Source: Amycolatopsis sp. (lineage in GTDB: Bacteria > Actinomycetota > Actinomycetes > Mycobacteriales > Pseudonocardiaceae). Taken from it: 51,074 nucleotides of DNA. How positions within the stretch are numbered: position 1 is the stretch's first letter; each line of letters starts with the position of its first letter. Under the pieces are notes generated by a model. The model was given only the letters and a program-made list of their open reading frames with translations, did not search any database and was not told where the DNA came from. Of this stretch, positions 9,137-17,065 are shown piece after piece. The DNA is taken from positions 1-51,074 of the forward strand of contig NZ_JAODNM010000108.1 of NCBI RefSeq assembly GCF_025464955.1, in the 5' to 3' direction. Position numbers and translations under genes: made by a program.

Positions 9137-10525
9137 TCAGCAGCCGATCAGGCGGGCAGCCAGGTAGGACTCGAGCTTGTCGATCGCGACGCGCTCCTGG
9201 GCCATGCTGTCGCGCTCGCGCACGGTCACGGCGTGGTCCTCGAGGGTGTCGAAGTCCACCGTGACACAGAACGGCGTGCCGACCTCTTCCTGGCGCCGGT
9301 ACCGCTTGCCGATGGAACCGGCGTCATCGAAGTCGGTGTTCCAGTGCTTGCGCAGCATGTCGCCGATAGCCTTCGCCTTCGGCGTCAGATCAGCGTTGCG
9401 GGACAACGGAAGCACCGCGACCTTGTACGGCGAGAGCCGGTAGTCGAGCTCCAGCACGACGCGCTTGTCGACGCCGCCCTTGGCATTGGGAGTCTCGTAT
9501 TCCCGGTAGGAATCGATCAGGAACGCCATCATCGACCGGCCGACACCCGCGGCGGGCTCGATCACGAACGGGCGGAACCGCTGGCCCGACGCCTGGTCGA
9601 AGAACGACAGGTCGACGCCCGAGTGGTTCGAGTGCGTGGTGAGGTCGAAGTCGGTGCGGTTGGCGATACCTTCCAGCTCGCCCCACTCCTGACCCGCGTT
9701 GAACGAGAACCGGTACTCGATGTCGACGGTCCGCTTCGCGTAGTGCGAGAGCTTTTCCTTCGGGTGCTCGAAGTGGCGCAGGTTCTCGGGATTGATGCCG
9801 AGATCGGTGTACCACTGCGTGCGCGCGTCGATCCAGTACTGGTGCCAGGTCTCGTCCTCACCCGGCTCGACGAAGAACTCCATCTCCATCTGCTCGAACT
9901 CGCGCGTGCGGAAGATGAAGTTGCCCGGGGTGATCTCGTTGCGGAAGGACTTGCCGATCTGGCCGATGCCGAACGGCGGCTTCTTGCGCGTGGTGGTCTG
10001 GACGTTGAGGAAGTTGACGAAGATGCCTTGCGCGGTCTCCGGGCGGAGGTAGGCGAGGCCTTCCTCGGTCTCGACCGGGCCGAGATGGGTCTTCAACATC
10101 ATGTTGAAGTCCTTCGGCGCGGTGAACTGGCCGCGGTTACCGCAGTTGGGGCACGGCACCTCGGTCAGATCGTCCTCGCTGGTCTCCTTGCCGCTCCGCT
10201 CCGAGTAGTCCTCGGCGAGCTGGTCGGCGCGGAACCGCTTGTGGCAGGAGAGGCACTCGACGAGCGGGTCGGTGAAGACGTTGACGTGGCCGGACGCGAC
10301 CCACACCTGGCGCGGGAGGATGACCGAGGAGTCGAGGCCGACGACGTCGTCGCGACCCTGGACCACCGTCTTCCACCACTGACGCTTGATGTTGTCCTTC
10401 AGCTCGACGCCGAGGGGTCCGTAATCCCACGCAGACCGGGTTCCGCCGTAGATCTCGCCAGAAGGGAAGACGAAGCCACGACGCTTGCACAGGCTGACGA
10501 CGGTCTCGATGGTGTTAGCGGGCAC
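9137..10525 (-). CDS. glyS: Glycyl-tRNA synthetase (alpha2 type)
   Basis: A 462-residue class II synthetase that charges tRNA-Gly. Strongly conserved blocks include GGTRSAWDYGPLGVELK, RPETAQGIFVNF, GQIGKSFRNEITPGNFIFRTREFEQMEMEFF and GVDLSF. I choose the GTG at 10525 (VPANTIETVVSLCKRRGF) because a GGAG lies 6 bases upstream and the length then matches the M. tuberculosis enzyme. A GTG at 10591 would add 22 non-conserved residues. The insertion around residues 110-150 carries two CxxC pairs (CLSC and CPNC), a likely zinc knuckle. I see no T-box in the short upstream spacer. Confidence 0.96.
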   Translation of the reverse strand: MPANTIETVVSLCKRRGFVFPSGEIYGGTRSAWDYGPLGVELKDNIKRQWWKTVVQGRDDVVGLDSSVILPRQVWVASGHVNVFTDPLVECLSCHKRFRADQLAEDYSERSGKETSEDDLTEVPCPNCGNRGQFTAPKDFNMMLKTHLGPVETEEGLAYLRPETAQGIFVNFLNVQTTTRKKPPFGIGQIGKSFRNEITPGNFIFRTREFEQMEMEFFVEPGEDETWHQYWIDARTQWYTDLGINPENLRHFEHPKEKLSHYAKRTVDIEYRFSFNAGQEWGELEGIANRTDFDLTTHSNHSGVDLSFFDQASGQRFRPFVIEPAAGVGRSMMAFLIDSYREYETPNAKGGVDKRVVLELDYRLSPYKVAVLPLSRNADLTPKAKAIGDMLRKHWNTDFDDAGSIGKRYRRQEEVGTPFCVTVDFDTLEDHAVTVRERDSMAQERVAIDKLESYLAARLIGC

Positions 10526-10618
10526 TCCACGCTCCGAAGCATGCGGGGACGGATATGGGACTGAAAGGTCCACACTATCCGCCCCCTCCACCGAGTTCGC
10601 GAGGGGATTAGACGACTG

Positions 10619-11275
10619 TCAAGGGTGGGAGACGAGATCGGCGGTCACGATCCGGTTCTCGTCGTAGCCCTCGCTGCCGCCGACGTACTCGCCGCCACAG
10701 GTCACCAGCACCAGCCGGTGCGGTCCGTCCTGCCCGAACAGCTGGGGCGCGCTCTGGTCCAGCTTGGACTTGTCGATGGTCACGATGTCGGAGATCTTGT
10801 ACACCCACTTGCCGCCGGTGGCGTCGACGACGTCGACCTCCTGACCGTCCTTGACCCGCCAAAGCTCGTCGAACGGGCCCTTCTGGCCCTTCCAGTTGAC
10901 ATGCCCGGACAGCAGCATCGCGCCCTGCGCGGCCCCGGCGTCCGCGCCCCACCAAGCGGCTTCGCCGAGGCTTTGCGGGATGGGCAGCGTGCCGTCGGCG
11001 GTGAGTTCCTGCTTGACCAGCTTCGCGATGCCGCCGCCGGGCAGCGTGACGACGCCGGGGATCTGGGACTGCAGCCCCTGCGGGACCGGGGCTGCCACGC
11101 TCTGCGTCGACGACGCCGAAGACGGCACCGGCGTCCCGCCCGCCACCGCGGAATCACTCTTTCCGGTGAACACGAGCAGCACGGCGACGAGCGCCGCGAC
11201 CACCAGGAGCCCCGCGCTCAGCAGCCAGCGAGTCCGGGACGAACCTGGTTTCGGACCGCCGATTTGTTCCACCAT
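10619..11275 (-). CDS. Class F sortase (first of tandem pair)
   Basis: A 218-residue membrane-anchored transpeptidase. One N-terminal membrane segment (about residues 16-37) is followed by a Ser/Thr/Pro-rich linker and a sortase domain. The catalytic triad is visible as His in SGHVNW, Cys in VTCGG and Arg in DENRIV, which is the class F (actinobacterial) pattern. The ATG at 11275 is preceded by AAGGAG. It is close in sequence to the sortase gene immediately upstream, so the pair arose by duplication. Class F sortases are expected to attach surface proteins to peptidoglycan or act in housekeeping, but their recognition motif is not well established. Confidence 0.92.
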   Translation of the reverse strand: MVEQIGGPKPGSSRTRWLLSAGLLVVAALVAVLLVFTGKSDSAVAGGTPVPSSASSTQSVAAPVPQGLQSQIPGVVTLPGGGIAKLVKQELTADGTLPIPQSLGEAAWWGADAGAAQGAMLLSGHVNWKGQKGPFDELWRVKDGQEVDVVDATGGKWVYKISDIVTIDKSKLDQSAPQLFGQDGPHRLVLVTCGGEYVGGSEGYDENRIVTADLVSHP

Positions 11276-11302
11276 CGAGACCTGCTCCTTCACTGCGGAC
11301 GG

Positions 11303-11323
11303 GCACCTCACGCGGCGAGGTGC
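11303..11323. other. Hairpin between the two sortase genes
   Basis: Perfect 7-bp inverted repeat GCACCTC/GAGGTGC with a 7-nt loop, in the 134-bp spacer between the two sortase genes. There is no U tract. It could attenuate read-through or protect the mRNA end. Confidence 0.4.
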
Positions 11324-11409
11324 TGCCGCTAGACACGCCGTCGGCGAACAGGCGGGTTGCAGCGGGTTTCTGGGGCTGGTGGGGTCAGTGGGGCTGCTGT
11401 GGCTCAGCG

Positions 11410-12057
11410 CTACCTGGGGCGGGTGACGAGGTCGGCCGTGACGATGCGGTTCTCGTCGTAGCCGTCGGTGCCCCCGACGTAGTCGCCCCCGCAGGTCACC
11501 AGCACCAGGCGCGGCGGCCCGTCCGGGCCGAACAGGGTCCGCGCCTGCGCCGGCAGGGCGTCCTTGTGCAGGGTGACGATCGCACTGACGCGGTACACCC
11601 AGTGCCCGCCGGCGGTGTCGACCACGTTGACTTCCTGCCCCTGCCGGATCGACCAGAGCTGGTTGAACGGACCGGTCGTCCCCGCCCAGTTGACGTGGCC
11701 GGACAGCAGGGACGCCCCGTGGGCGGTACCCAGCTCGACGCCCCACCAGGCGGCGCGTTCGAGGCCTTGCGGGATCGGCAGGACCCCCTTCGAGGTCACT
11801 TCCTCACGCACGAGCTTCGCGGTGCCGCCGCCCGGCAGCAGGACCGTTCCGGGGTGCTGCGCGGCGCGCGGCACCTGGGGCGCCGTCGTGACGTCCGCCG
11901 GCAGTTCGAGCGGGGCGCCGGGCGAGGGCAGGGCGACCACGAGCGGGACCTCCGGCGGTGGCGCGCCCGGGGCTAGGACGGCGACACCCGCCACGGCAAA
12001 ACCGCAGGCCAGCACGCCGATCAGCACGGCTAGCCACCTCCGCCGCGGAATGTCCAT
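11410..12057 (-). CDS. Class F sortase (second of tandem pair)
   Basis: A 215-residue paralogue of the neighbouring sortase. It starts MDIPRRRWLAVLIGVLACGF with a single membrane anchor (about residues 8-30), then a Pro-rich linker, then the same catalytic layout: SGHVNW, VTCGG and DENRIV. The ATG at 12057 lies 7 bp after the stop of the upstream secreted-protein gene, so the three form one operon. The two sortases differ mainly in the linker and in the LP-rich approach to the core, which may reflect different partners. Confidence 0.92.
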   Translation of the reverse strand: MDIPRRRWLAVLIGVLACGFAVAGVAVLAPGAPPPEVPLVVALPSPGAPLELPADVTTAPQVPRAAQHPGTVLLPGGGTAKLVREEVTSKGVLPIPQGLERAAWWGVELGTAHGASLLSGHVNWAGTTGPFNQLWSIRQGQEVNVVDTAGGHWVYRVSAIVTLHKDALPAQARTLFGPDGPPRLVLVTCGGDYVGGTDGYDENRIVTADLVTRPR

Positions 12058-12064
12058 CGTGGCG

Positions 12065-13141
12065 CTACTTCGGCGTTCCCGGCGCCGCCCGGCGACGCCA
12101 TATCGCCGCGGCGGCGGCCGCGAGCGCGACACCGGCGCCGACCAGCGCGAAGCCCCACGGCGAGCCGGTCTTCCGGTCGGGCGCGGCCGTCACCCCGGCG
12201 GGGATGTTCGTCGGCACGATGGGCTGCGCGCCTTCCGAGGTCGCTGTCCCGGCCGCGGGCCGCGCGACGAAGCCCTTCGGCAGAGAGCAGCTGACACCGC
12301 CGAGCACGATCCTGGTGTGCACATCCTGGACGCCGGCCGCGGTGACGACGTGCGTGACGACGTCGACCTGCCACCCCGAGGCGGCCGTGACGTCACCGCC
12401 GCGCCACGCGTCCTGCCGCAGCAGCTGGTCGAACGACGTCACCCGGGACACCGTGACGTCCGAAGTGGTCTTTGGTGGCGACGCGCCATCCACGGCGGAC
12501 GGCGGGCCTGCCTTAATGCCCGTCATGATCGCCTTCTGCGTACCCGCGGGCACGGCGACCTGCACGAGCTGGTCCGTCGCGTCGCGCAGCCACAGCTTCG
12601 CCGCGCTCGCCGTCGACGTGACGGCGTCGACGGCGGCGCAGTCGACACTCGTCTTGGCATCGGAGAACACGACCACGGCGTCGTCCGAGGGTGAGGCTTT
12701 GCCTCGGCCGTTGTCGAGCAGCGCGTAGTTGCTTTCGGCGACCGCCGTGGGCACCGTGGTGGCCTCGAGCGAGGCGACGACGTGGTGGTCGGTGCTCTTG
12801 ACCTCGGCCGGGAACGGGCTCGGGTCGCCGAACCTGCCCACGGCGAGCTTGTACTGGGGGCTGGTGCCGAGGGCGCCGCGCTCGCCGTCGTCCTGGGGCA
12901 CCACGGTGCGGTCCTGGGACAACGTCGAAATGCCGGGCCGCAGCGGCGAACGCTGCGTTTCGGTGATGACAAAACCGCCGCCGGTGTCCGGGCCGACCTT
13001 GATCGCGGCGACGTTGGCGAACGACACCGGGCCGGTGTTCTCGTCGACCGGCGAAACCCCTTGCGCGGCCGCGATTCCCGGCAGGGCCACCACCGCGAGC
13101 ACGGCGGTACCGACAACCAGCTTCGTGCCCGATCGCGTCAT
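12065..13141 (-). CDS. Secreted membrane-anchored protein, candidate sortase substrate
   Basis: A 358-residue exported protein of unknown function. An N-terminal signal sequence (MTRSGTKLVVGTAVLAVVAL, cleavage after AAA-Q) is followed by an extracytoplasmic region of about 290 residues with no domain I recognise. The C-terminus has a hydrophobic helix (GFALVGAGVALAAAAAAIW) and a basic tail RRR. Just before that helix is DRKTG, which resembles a sortase sorting signal (x-x-x-T-G, hydrophobic helix, basic tail) without the usual Leu-Pro or Leu-Ala. The ATG at 13141 has a GGGGAG ribosome site. It heads the operon with both class F sortases, supporting a substrate role, though this is inference. 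Confidence 0.75.
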   Translation of the reverse strand: MTRSGTKLVVGTAVLAVVALPGIAAAQGVSPVDENTGPVSFANVAAIKVGPDTGGGFVITETQRSPLRPGISTLSQDRTVVPQDDGERGALGTSPQYKLAVGRFGDPSPFPAEVKSTDHHVVASLEATTVPTAVAESNYALLDNGRGKASPSDDAVVVFSDAKTSVDCAAVDAVTSTASAAKLWLRDATDQLVQVAVPAGTQKAIMTGIKAGPPSAVDGASPPKTTSDVTVSRVTSFDQLLRQDAWRGGDVTAASGWQVDVVTHVVTAAGVQDVHTRIVLGGVSCSLPKGFVARPAAGTATSEGAQPIVPTNIPAGVTAAPDRKTGSPWGFALVGAGVALAAAAAAIWRRRAAPGTPK

Positions 13142-13309
13142 GTCTCCCCAGCCTCCGGTCGAAACTCCCGTCGCGGCTACAACGCTCTGTGACAGAGGTG
13201 GTGCTTGAAAAGCAAAATCCGTGTGAGCCACCCTAAGGGAGCAGCGGCCCGCTGCGCCACCGGGAGTAACCGGCCTGCCGGGCGCGGAACACTAGGATGG
13301 AAGGAGGCG

Positions 13310-13339
13310 TTGACGAATGGTAATGAAACCGGGTATCGA
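13310..13339 (+). promoter_or_regulatory. Candidate promoter of the smtB-zur pair
   Basis: TTGACG at 13310-13315 and TATCGA at 13334-13339 are spaced by 18 bp, about 30 bp before the ArsR-type start. This matches a sigma-70-like actinobacterial promoter loosely. I do not see a convincing palindromic metalloregulator operator overlapping it. Confidence 0.4.
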
Positions 13340-13368
13340 AATCAGGTCCGACCAGGGTGGAGAAGAGC

Positions 13369-13740
13369 ATGGCGACGGTCAGCACCGCGGGATTGCCCGG
13401 CGGGGCGGAGCTGCACGCACCGCAACGCCCGCCCGCGGAGCCGCGCACCCCGAGTTCGGCGGCCGTGCTGTCGGACGCCGGTGACCTGCTCCGCGCGCTC
13501 GCCGCGCCGGTCCGGATCGCCATCGTGCTCCAGCTGCGCGACGAGGACAGGTGCGTGCACGAGTTGGTCGACCTGCTCGGGGTGGCGCAGCCGCTGATCA
13601 GCCAGCACCTGCGTGTGCTGAAGACCGCCGGGGTCGTGCACGGGGAGCGACGGGGCCGCGAAGTCGTCTACCGCCTGGTGGATGATCACCTGGCGCACAT
13701 CGTGGTCGACGCGGTGGCCCACGTCCAGGAGGGGAAGTGA
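13369..13740 (+). CDS. ArsR/SmtB-family metal-sensing repressor
   Basis: A 123-residue winged-helix repressor. The recognition region CVHELVDLLGVAQPLISQHLRVLKTAGVV contains the N-terminal cysteine of the ELCV-type box, and REVVYRLVDDHLAHIV is the C-terminal alpha-5 helix that carries Zn/Ni ligands in SmtB-type sensors (Asp and His visible). The ATG at 13369 follows GGAG by 7 bases. Its stop is next to the Fur-family gene, the same arrangement as the M. tuberculosis Rv2358 (SmtB) - Rv2359 (FurB/Zur) operon, where the first repressor controls the pair in response to zinc. The same role is likely here. Confidence 0.9.
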   Translation: MATVSTAGLPGGAELHAPQRPPAEPRTPSSAAVLSDAGDLLRALAAPVRIAIVLQLRDEDRCVHELVDLLGVAQPLISQHLRVLKTAGVVHGERRGREVVYRLVDDHLAHIVVDAVAHVQEGK

Positions 13741-13742
13741 CC

Positions 13743-14165
13743 ATGAGTTCGGCGAGTTCCGCCACGGCCCGTGGCTCGGCACCGGTACCGGGCCGCCGGG
13801 CCACCAAGCAGCGCGCCGCCGTCGTCGAGCTGCTCAACGAGGTCGACGACTTCCGCTCCGCCCAGGAACTGCACGACGAGCTGCGCAAACGTGGCGACGG
13901 CATCGGCCTCACCACGGTGTACCGCACGCTACAGTCGCTGTCCGAAGCCGGCGAGATCGACGTGCTGCGCACCGGCTCCGGCGAGGCGATCTACCGGCGC
14001 TGCTCGGCACACCATCACCACCACCTCGTCTGCCGCGTCTGCAGCCGGACGGTCGAGGTCGAAGGCCCCGCCGTCGAGCGCTGGGCGGAGAAGATCGCCT
14101 CGGCCCACGGCTTCTCGGAGATCTCCCACACCGTCGAGATCGTCGGCATCTGCGACCGCCACTGA
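13743..14165 (+). CDS. zur: Fur-family zinc uptake regulator (Zur/FurB)
   Basis: A 140-residue Fur-family repressor. The N-terminal winged helix includes RRATKQRAAVVELLNEV and LTTVYRTLQSLSEAGEID. The metal region has the His-rich CSAHHHHHLVCRVC with the structural CxxC, and ends in GICDRH. Gene order with the SmtB-type repressor and position next to uppS-recO match M. tuberculosis FurB (Zur). I prefer the ATG at 13743, 8 bases after AGGAGGGG; a GTG at 13737 overlapping the previous stop is also possible. It is expected to repress zinc-uptake genes, possibly including the permease pair encoded on the opposite strand. Confidence 0.92.
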   Translation: MSSASSATARGSAPVPGRRATKQRAAVVELLNEVDDFRSAQELHDELRKRGDGIGLTTVYRTLQSLSEAGEIDVLRTGSGEAIYRRCSAHHHHHLVCRVCSRTVEVEGPAVERWAEKIASAHGFSEISHTVEIVGICDRH

Positions 14166-14240
14166 CCCGAACGCGCCCCACGCGCGTCCGCGTGCACTTC
14201 ACGCCCGTCCGAGCGCATTTCGTGTGCGCTCAAGCACGGT

Positions 14241-14570
14241 TCAGCGCTCTCCGGCGATCCGCTCGACGGCTTCCTTGGCGTCCTTGAGACCGGCGCCAGT
14301 GCTCTCGCGATACGCCTTGATGGCTTGGATCTTCTGCCCTTGCCGAAGGAATTCGTGAACCTCGTCGAGGCCGGGCTCCAGCCGCGGCAGTGGCGGCAGT
14401 CCAGGCGCGGCCACATCGAGGCCGAGATGTTCGATGACGGCGTCGAGCTTGCGCTCCACCTGGTCGAGTTTGCGCTCCACCCGCTGGATCTTGCGGCCCG
14501 CTCCCGCCGAACTCTGCATCCCGATCAGGATCACGACGAGGATTCCCAGCAACAGCCATCCGTAGTCCAC
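14241..14570 (-). CDS. Membrane-anchored protein with ribosomal L7/L12 C-terminal-like domain
   Basis: A 109-residue protein: an N-terminal membrane helix (DYGWLLLGILVVILIGM), a predicted coiled coil with repeats KIQRVERKLDQVERKLDAVIEHL, and a C-terminal helix-loop-helix (KIQAIKAYRESTGAGLKDAKEAVERIA) that strongly resembles the end of ribosomal protein L7/L12. In L7/L12 that segment contacts translation factors; here it is tethered to the membrane. The GTG at 14570 starts right at the helix. Its function is unknown. It lies just downstream of the YcgQ-like gene on the same strand. Confidence 0.75.
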   Translation of the reverse strand: MDYGWLLLGILVVILIGMQSSAGAGRKIQRVERKLDQVERKLDAVIEHLGLDVAAPGLPPLPRLEPGLDEVHEFLRQGQKIQAIKAYRESTGAGLKDAKEAVERIAGER

Positions 14571-14593
14571 GCCCGAGACCCTAGTGGCAGCGC

Positions 14594-15361
14594 TCAGTAC
14601 TCGTACGGGTCCTGCGGGGCGGTGAGGGCGTGGATGTCCGACACGGTGAGGTCCGGCGTGTAGCTGTTGCCCGGGTTCGCGGTGTCGGGCACGGCCTGCC
14701 CGGTGACGCCGACCCACGCGTCGCTGGCGAACCTGGCCGAATCGTCGCCCCGCAGGCGCACGGTGACCGGGTACGCGTCGGCCGCGCAGCAGCTGATCAC
14801 CATCCTGGCCAGCAGCGTGTCCCCGCCCGAATGAACGACGAACCCGGACAGCGTGACCGTTCGGCCGTTCAGCGCGCCGCTGCGGTCGTAGCCGGCCCTG
14901 GCGACGAAGGCGCTGACCGACATCGGCAGCACGGCGCCGCCCGGGAGCGGCGGGAAGGTGGCGGCCTGCATCGCCGCGGCGCCCTGCGGGGCCCTGGACG
15001 TCGTTCTGACGACCGAGTCGGCGCCCAGTGCGGGTGGGGCGACCAGGAACACCGCCAGCACCGGCACCATCAGCAGCCACGCCGACCGCACGGTGTGGCT
15101 GTGCCCGTGGCCATCGTCAGTGTGATCGTCAGTGTGAGCATTGGTGTGCGCGTGGGCCCGCGCCCCGGCCGACGCGCGGCGCGCGGTCGCCAGGTCGCGG
15201 CCGATCGCGATCGAGCCCAACAGCAGCATCACCGCGCCGCCGGCGATCACCCACGGCTGCTGGGACGGTTTCACGTACCGCAGGTAGTCGCCGTTGATCG
15301 CGATCTTCAGCAGCGCGCCACCCAGCAGGATCAGCAGGATGTTCTGGGTTTCCCGTTTCAC
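14594..15361 (-). CDS. TIGR03943/DUF1980 (YcgQ-like) permease partner
   Basis: A 255-residue protein with two N-terminal membrane helices (about residues 7-53), a His/Asp-rich loop (about residues 67-90, HAHTNAHTDDHTDDGHGHSH), a third helix, and an extracytoplasmic domain ending in the conserved DLTVSDIHALTAPQDPYEY. Conserved ISCCAAD is also seen. These proteins pair with DUF318 permeases (YcgR/YcgQ). The GTG start overlaps the permease stop (GTGA). The metal-ligand-rich loop and the adjacent zur gene suggest zinc or another divalent metal, but the transported substrate is not established. Confidence 0.85.
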   Translation of the reverse strand: MKRETQNILLILLGGALLKIAINGDYLRYVKPSQQPWVIAGGAVMLLLGSIAIGRDLATARRASAGARAHAHTNAHTDDHTDDGHGHSHTVRSAWLLMVPVLAVFLVAPPALGADSVVRTTSRAPQGAAAMQAATFPPLPGGAVLPMSVSAFVARAGYDRSGALNGRTVTLSGFVVHSGGDTLLARMVISCCAADAYPVTVRLRGDDSARFASDAWVGVTGQAVPDTANPGNSYTPDLTVSDIHALTAPQDPYEY

Positions 15362-16377
15362 GAACCACTCCCCAGCACCAGCAGGCCGGTGACGACCCCG
15401 CAGATCGTGGCCACCACGAAGGTGACCGGTGCGAACCGGACGGCGAACGCGCGGCCGAACGTGCCCGCCTGCAACGCGAACAGCTTGACGTCGATCGCCG
15501 GGCCGACGACCAGGAACACGAGCTTCGGCAACATCGGCAACGCCGTCAGCGAAGCGGCGACGAACGCGTCCGCCTCGCTGCACAACGCGAGCACCACTGC
15601 GAGCACCGCCATCACCAGCACGCCCAGCACCAGCTGATGTCCGAGCAGGCCGAACCACCGCTGCGGCACCAGGACACCGAGCGCGGACGAGATGAGCGCG
15701 CCGAGGACCAGGAAACCGCCCGCCTCGACCAGGTCGGTCCGCGCTGTTTCGACGAAGGTCTTCCACCGGTCGCCGGGCTCGACGTCGGGCATACGGCGCA
15801 GCGCGCGCTCGGTGATCCACGACAGCTTGCCCCAGCGCGCCCAGATCCAGCCCATCACCATCGCGGTGGCTAGCGAGCCGAGGAACCGGGCGAGCACCAT
15901 CTCCGGGCGCCCGGGGAACGCGACCGCCGTGGCGACCAGTACCACCGGGTTCACCGCGGGTGCGGCCAGCAGGAACGTCAACGCGGCCGCCGGCGCGACC
16001 CCCTGACCGATCAGCCGGCGGGCCACCGGCACCGACGCGCACTCGCAGCCCGGCAGCGCGACCCCGGCGAGACCCGCCACCCCGACCGCGACATTCTGCT
16101 TACGCGGCAACACCTTCTCGAGCACATGGGCCGGCACGAACGCCGCGATCGCGCCGCTGATCAGCACGCCGAGGACGAGGAACGGCAACGCCTGCACGCA
16201 GACCGCGACGAACACCGTCGCCCCGGTGCGCAGCGCGGGCACGTCGAAGACGTTCTGCAGCCAGCCCTGCGCCAGGATCGCGATCAGCAAGATCGCGCAC
16301 AGCACCTCGATCGAGGTGATCCGCGCGCGCCCCGCCCGTTTCCCTGGCCGGGTGGCTGTTTCCGGTTTGAGTCCCAC
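15358..16377 (-). CDS. DUF318/UPF0718 permease (YcgR/ArsP-like)
   Basis: A 339-residue permease with about eight membrane segments arranged as two similar halves. The first half has the family signature PGCECASVPVARRLIGQGV and the second LCSEADAFVAASLTALP. Relatives include YcgR and the organoarsenical efflux protein ArsP. Placed with a DUF1980 partner carrying a His-rich loop and facing the smtB-zur operon, it is more likely a metal-related channel than an arsenical pump. I use the GTG at 16377 (VGLKPETAT); a longer frame to 16530 adds a Cys/Arg-rich stretch that looks non-coding. Confidence 0.83.
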   Translation of the reverse strand: MGLKPETATRPGKRAGRARITSIEVLCAILLIAILAQGWLQNVFDVPALRTGATVFVAVCVQALPFLVLGVLISGAIAAFVPAHVLEKVLPRKQNVAVGVAGLAGVALPGCECASVPVARRLIGQGVAPAAALTFLLAAPAVNPVVLVATAVAFPGRPEMVLARFLGSLATAMVMGWIWARWGKLSWITERALRRMPDVEPGDRWKTFVETARTDLVEAGGFLVLGALISSALGVLVPQRWFGLLGHQLVLGVLVMAVLAVVLALCSEADAFVAASLTALPMLPKLVFLVVGPAIDVKLFALQAGTFGRAFAVRFAPVTFVVATICGVVTGLLVLGSGS

Positions 16378-16567
16378 GAGCAGTGATGATGCCAGGCAGG
16401 CCCGTCGGTCTCCGAACCGCACACAGCACGACCGGTACGTCTCGTAAGGGTATTTCGCTCTCGGCGGAACGGCGGACCAGAGCGGTCCCAGCCGATGACC
16501 GCAACTCGACGGCGAGTTGCGATCGCCCACGGCCCACCGACACGACGGAGGGCACTCTTGGACAAAA

Positions 16568-16597
16568 GTGCCCTCGTTGAGACTTCAACCAGGGCAC
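16568..16597 (-). terminator. Hairpin terminator after the YbjN-like gene
   Basis: Arms GTGCCCTCGTTGA (16568-16580) and TCAACCAGGGCAC (16585-16597) pair over 13 positions with one C:C mismatch and a 4-nt loop. On the minus strand it is followed by TTTTGTCC, giving an intrinsic terminator for the operon that ends at 16619. Flanking AAAAG on the other side could let it work in both directions. Confidence 0.75.
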
Positions 16598-16618
16598 AAA
16601 AGTACAAAAGTGCCTGCG

Positions 16619-17065
16619 TCAGGGGGTGTCTTCGGTCGTTTCCGGCTCGCTGGCGACGCTGCCCAGCAGGTCCGTGCGCAGCTGCGACGCCGTGGAGATG
16701 ACCAGCATCAGCAGCGTACCCAGCGGCACCGGGTCCATTCCCTGCGCCGGGAACGCGTAGCGCAGCGTGATGTCCAGCCCACGGTCGGTGTGCACCACGC
16801 CGAGCGTGCCGAACAGGCCCTGACCAGCGCGTTCAGCGGCCGACGCGGCGATGCCCTGGTCCTTGGGCAGGTCCCACGCCACGACGCAGGTCAGGCTCAG
16901 CACGTTCAGGCCCTCGGCGAGCCGGGTCGCCTGGATGACGCACGGCACGTCCGCGTGCGAGAACGTCAACGCGCCGTCATCGTCGACGTGGACCTCGAGA
17001 TAACGCTCCAGGGACTCCCTGGCCAGCGTCAGCAGCGCCGCGGTTTCGGCTGCTTCGTTCGTCAC
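16619..17065 (-). CDS. YbjN-like conserved protein (Rv2360c-type)
   Basis: A 148-residue soluble acidic protein whose fold and position match the YbjN / type III secretion chaperone-like family. Its place between uppS and the zur region equals M. tuberculosis Rv2360c. Visible features are an N-terminal helix, a central beta-rich part (LNVLSLTCVVAWDLP) and a helical C-terminus (PLGTLLMLVISTASQLRTDLLG). The GTG start at 17065 overlaps the uppS stop (GTGA), so it is co-translated with uppS. The function is unknown; the family has been linked to envelope or stress phenotypes, without a defined reaction. Confidence 0.75.
   Translation of the reverse strand: MTNEAAETAALLTLARESLERYLEVHVDDDGALTFSHADVPCVIQATRLAEGLNVLSLTCVVAWDLPKDQGIAASAAERAGQGLFGTLGVVHTDRGLDITLRYAFPAQGMDPVPLGTLLMLVISTASQLRTDLLGSVASEPETTEDTP

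Noticed and set aside
10526..10618. T-box riboswitch upstream of glyS
   Set aside because: The spacer is under 100 bp and shows neither the T-box core nor an antiterminator-like structure.
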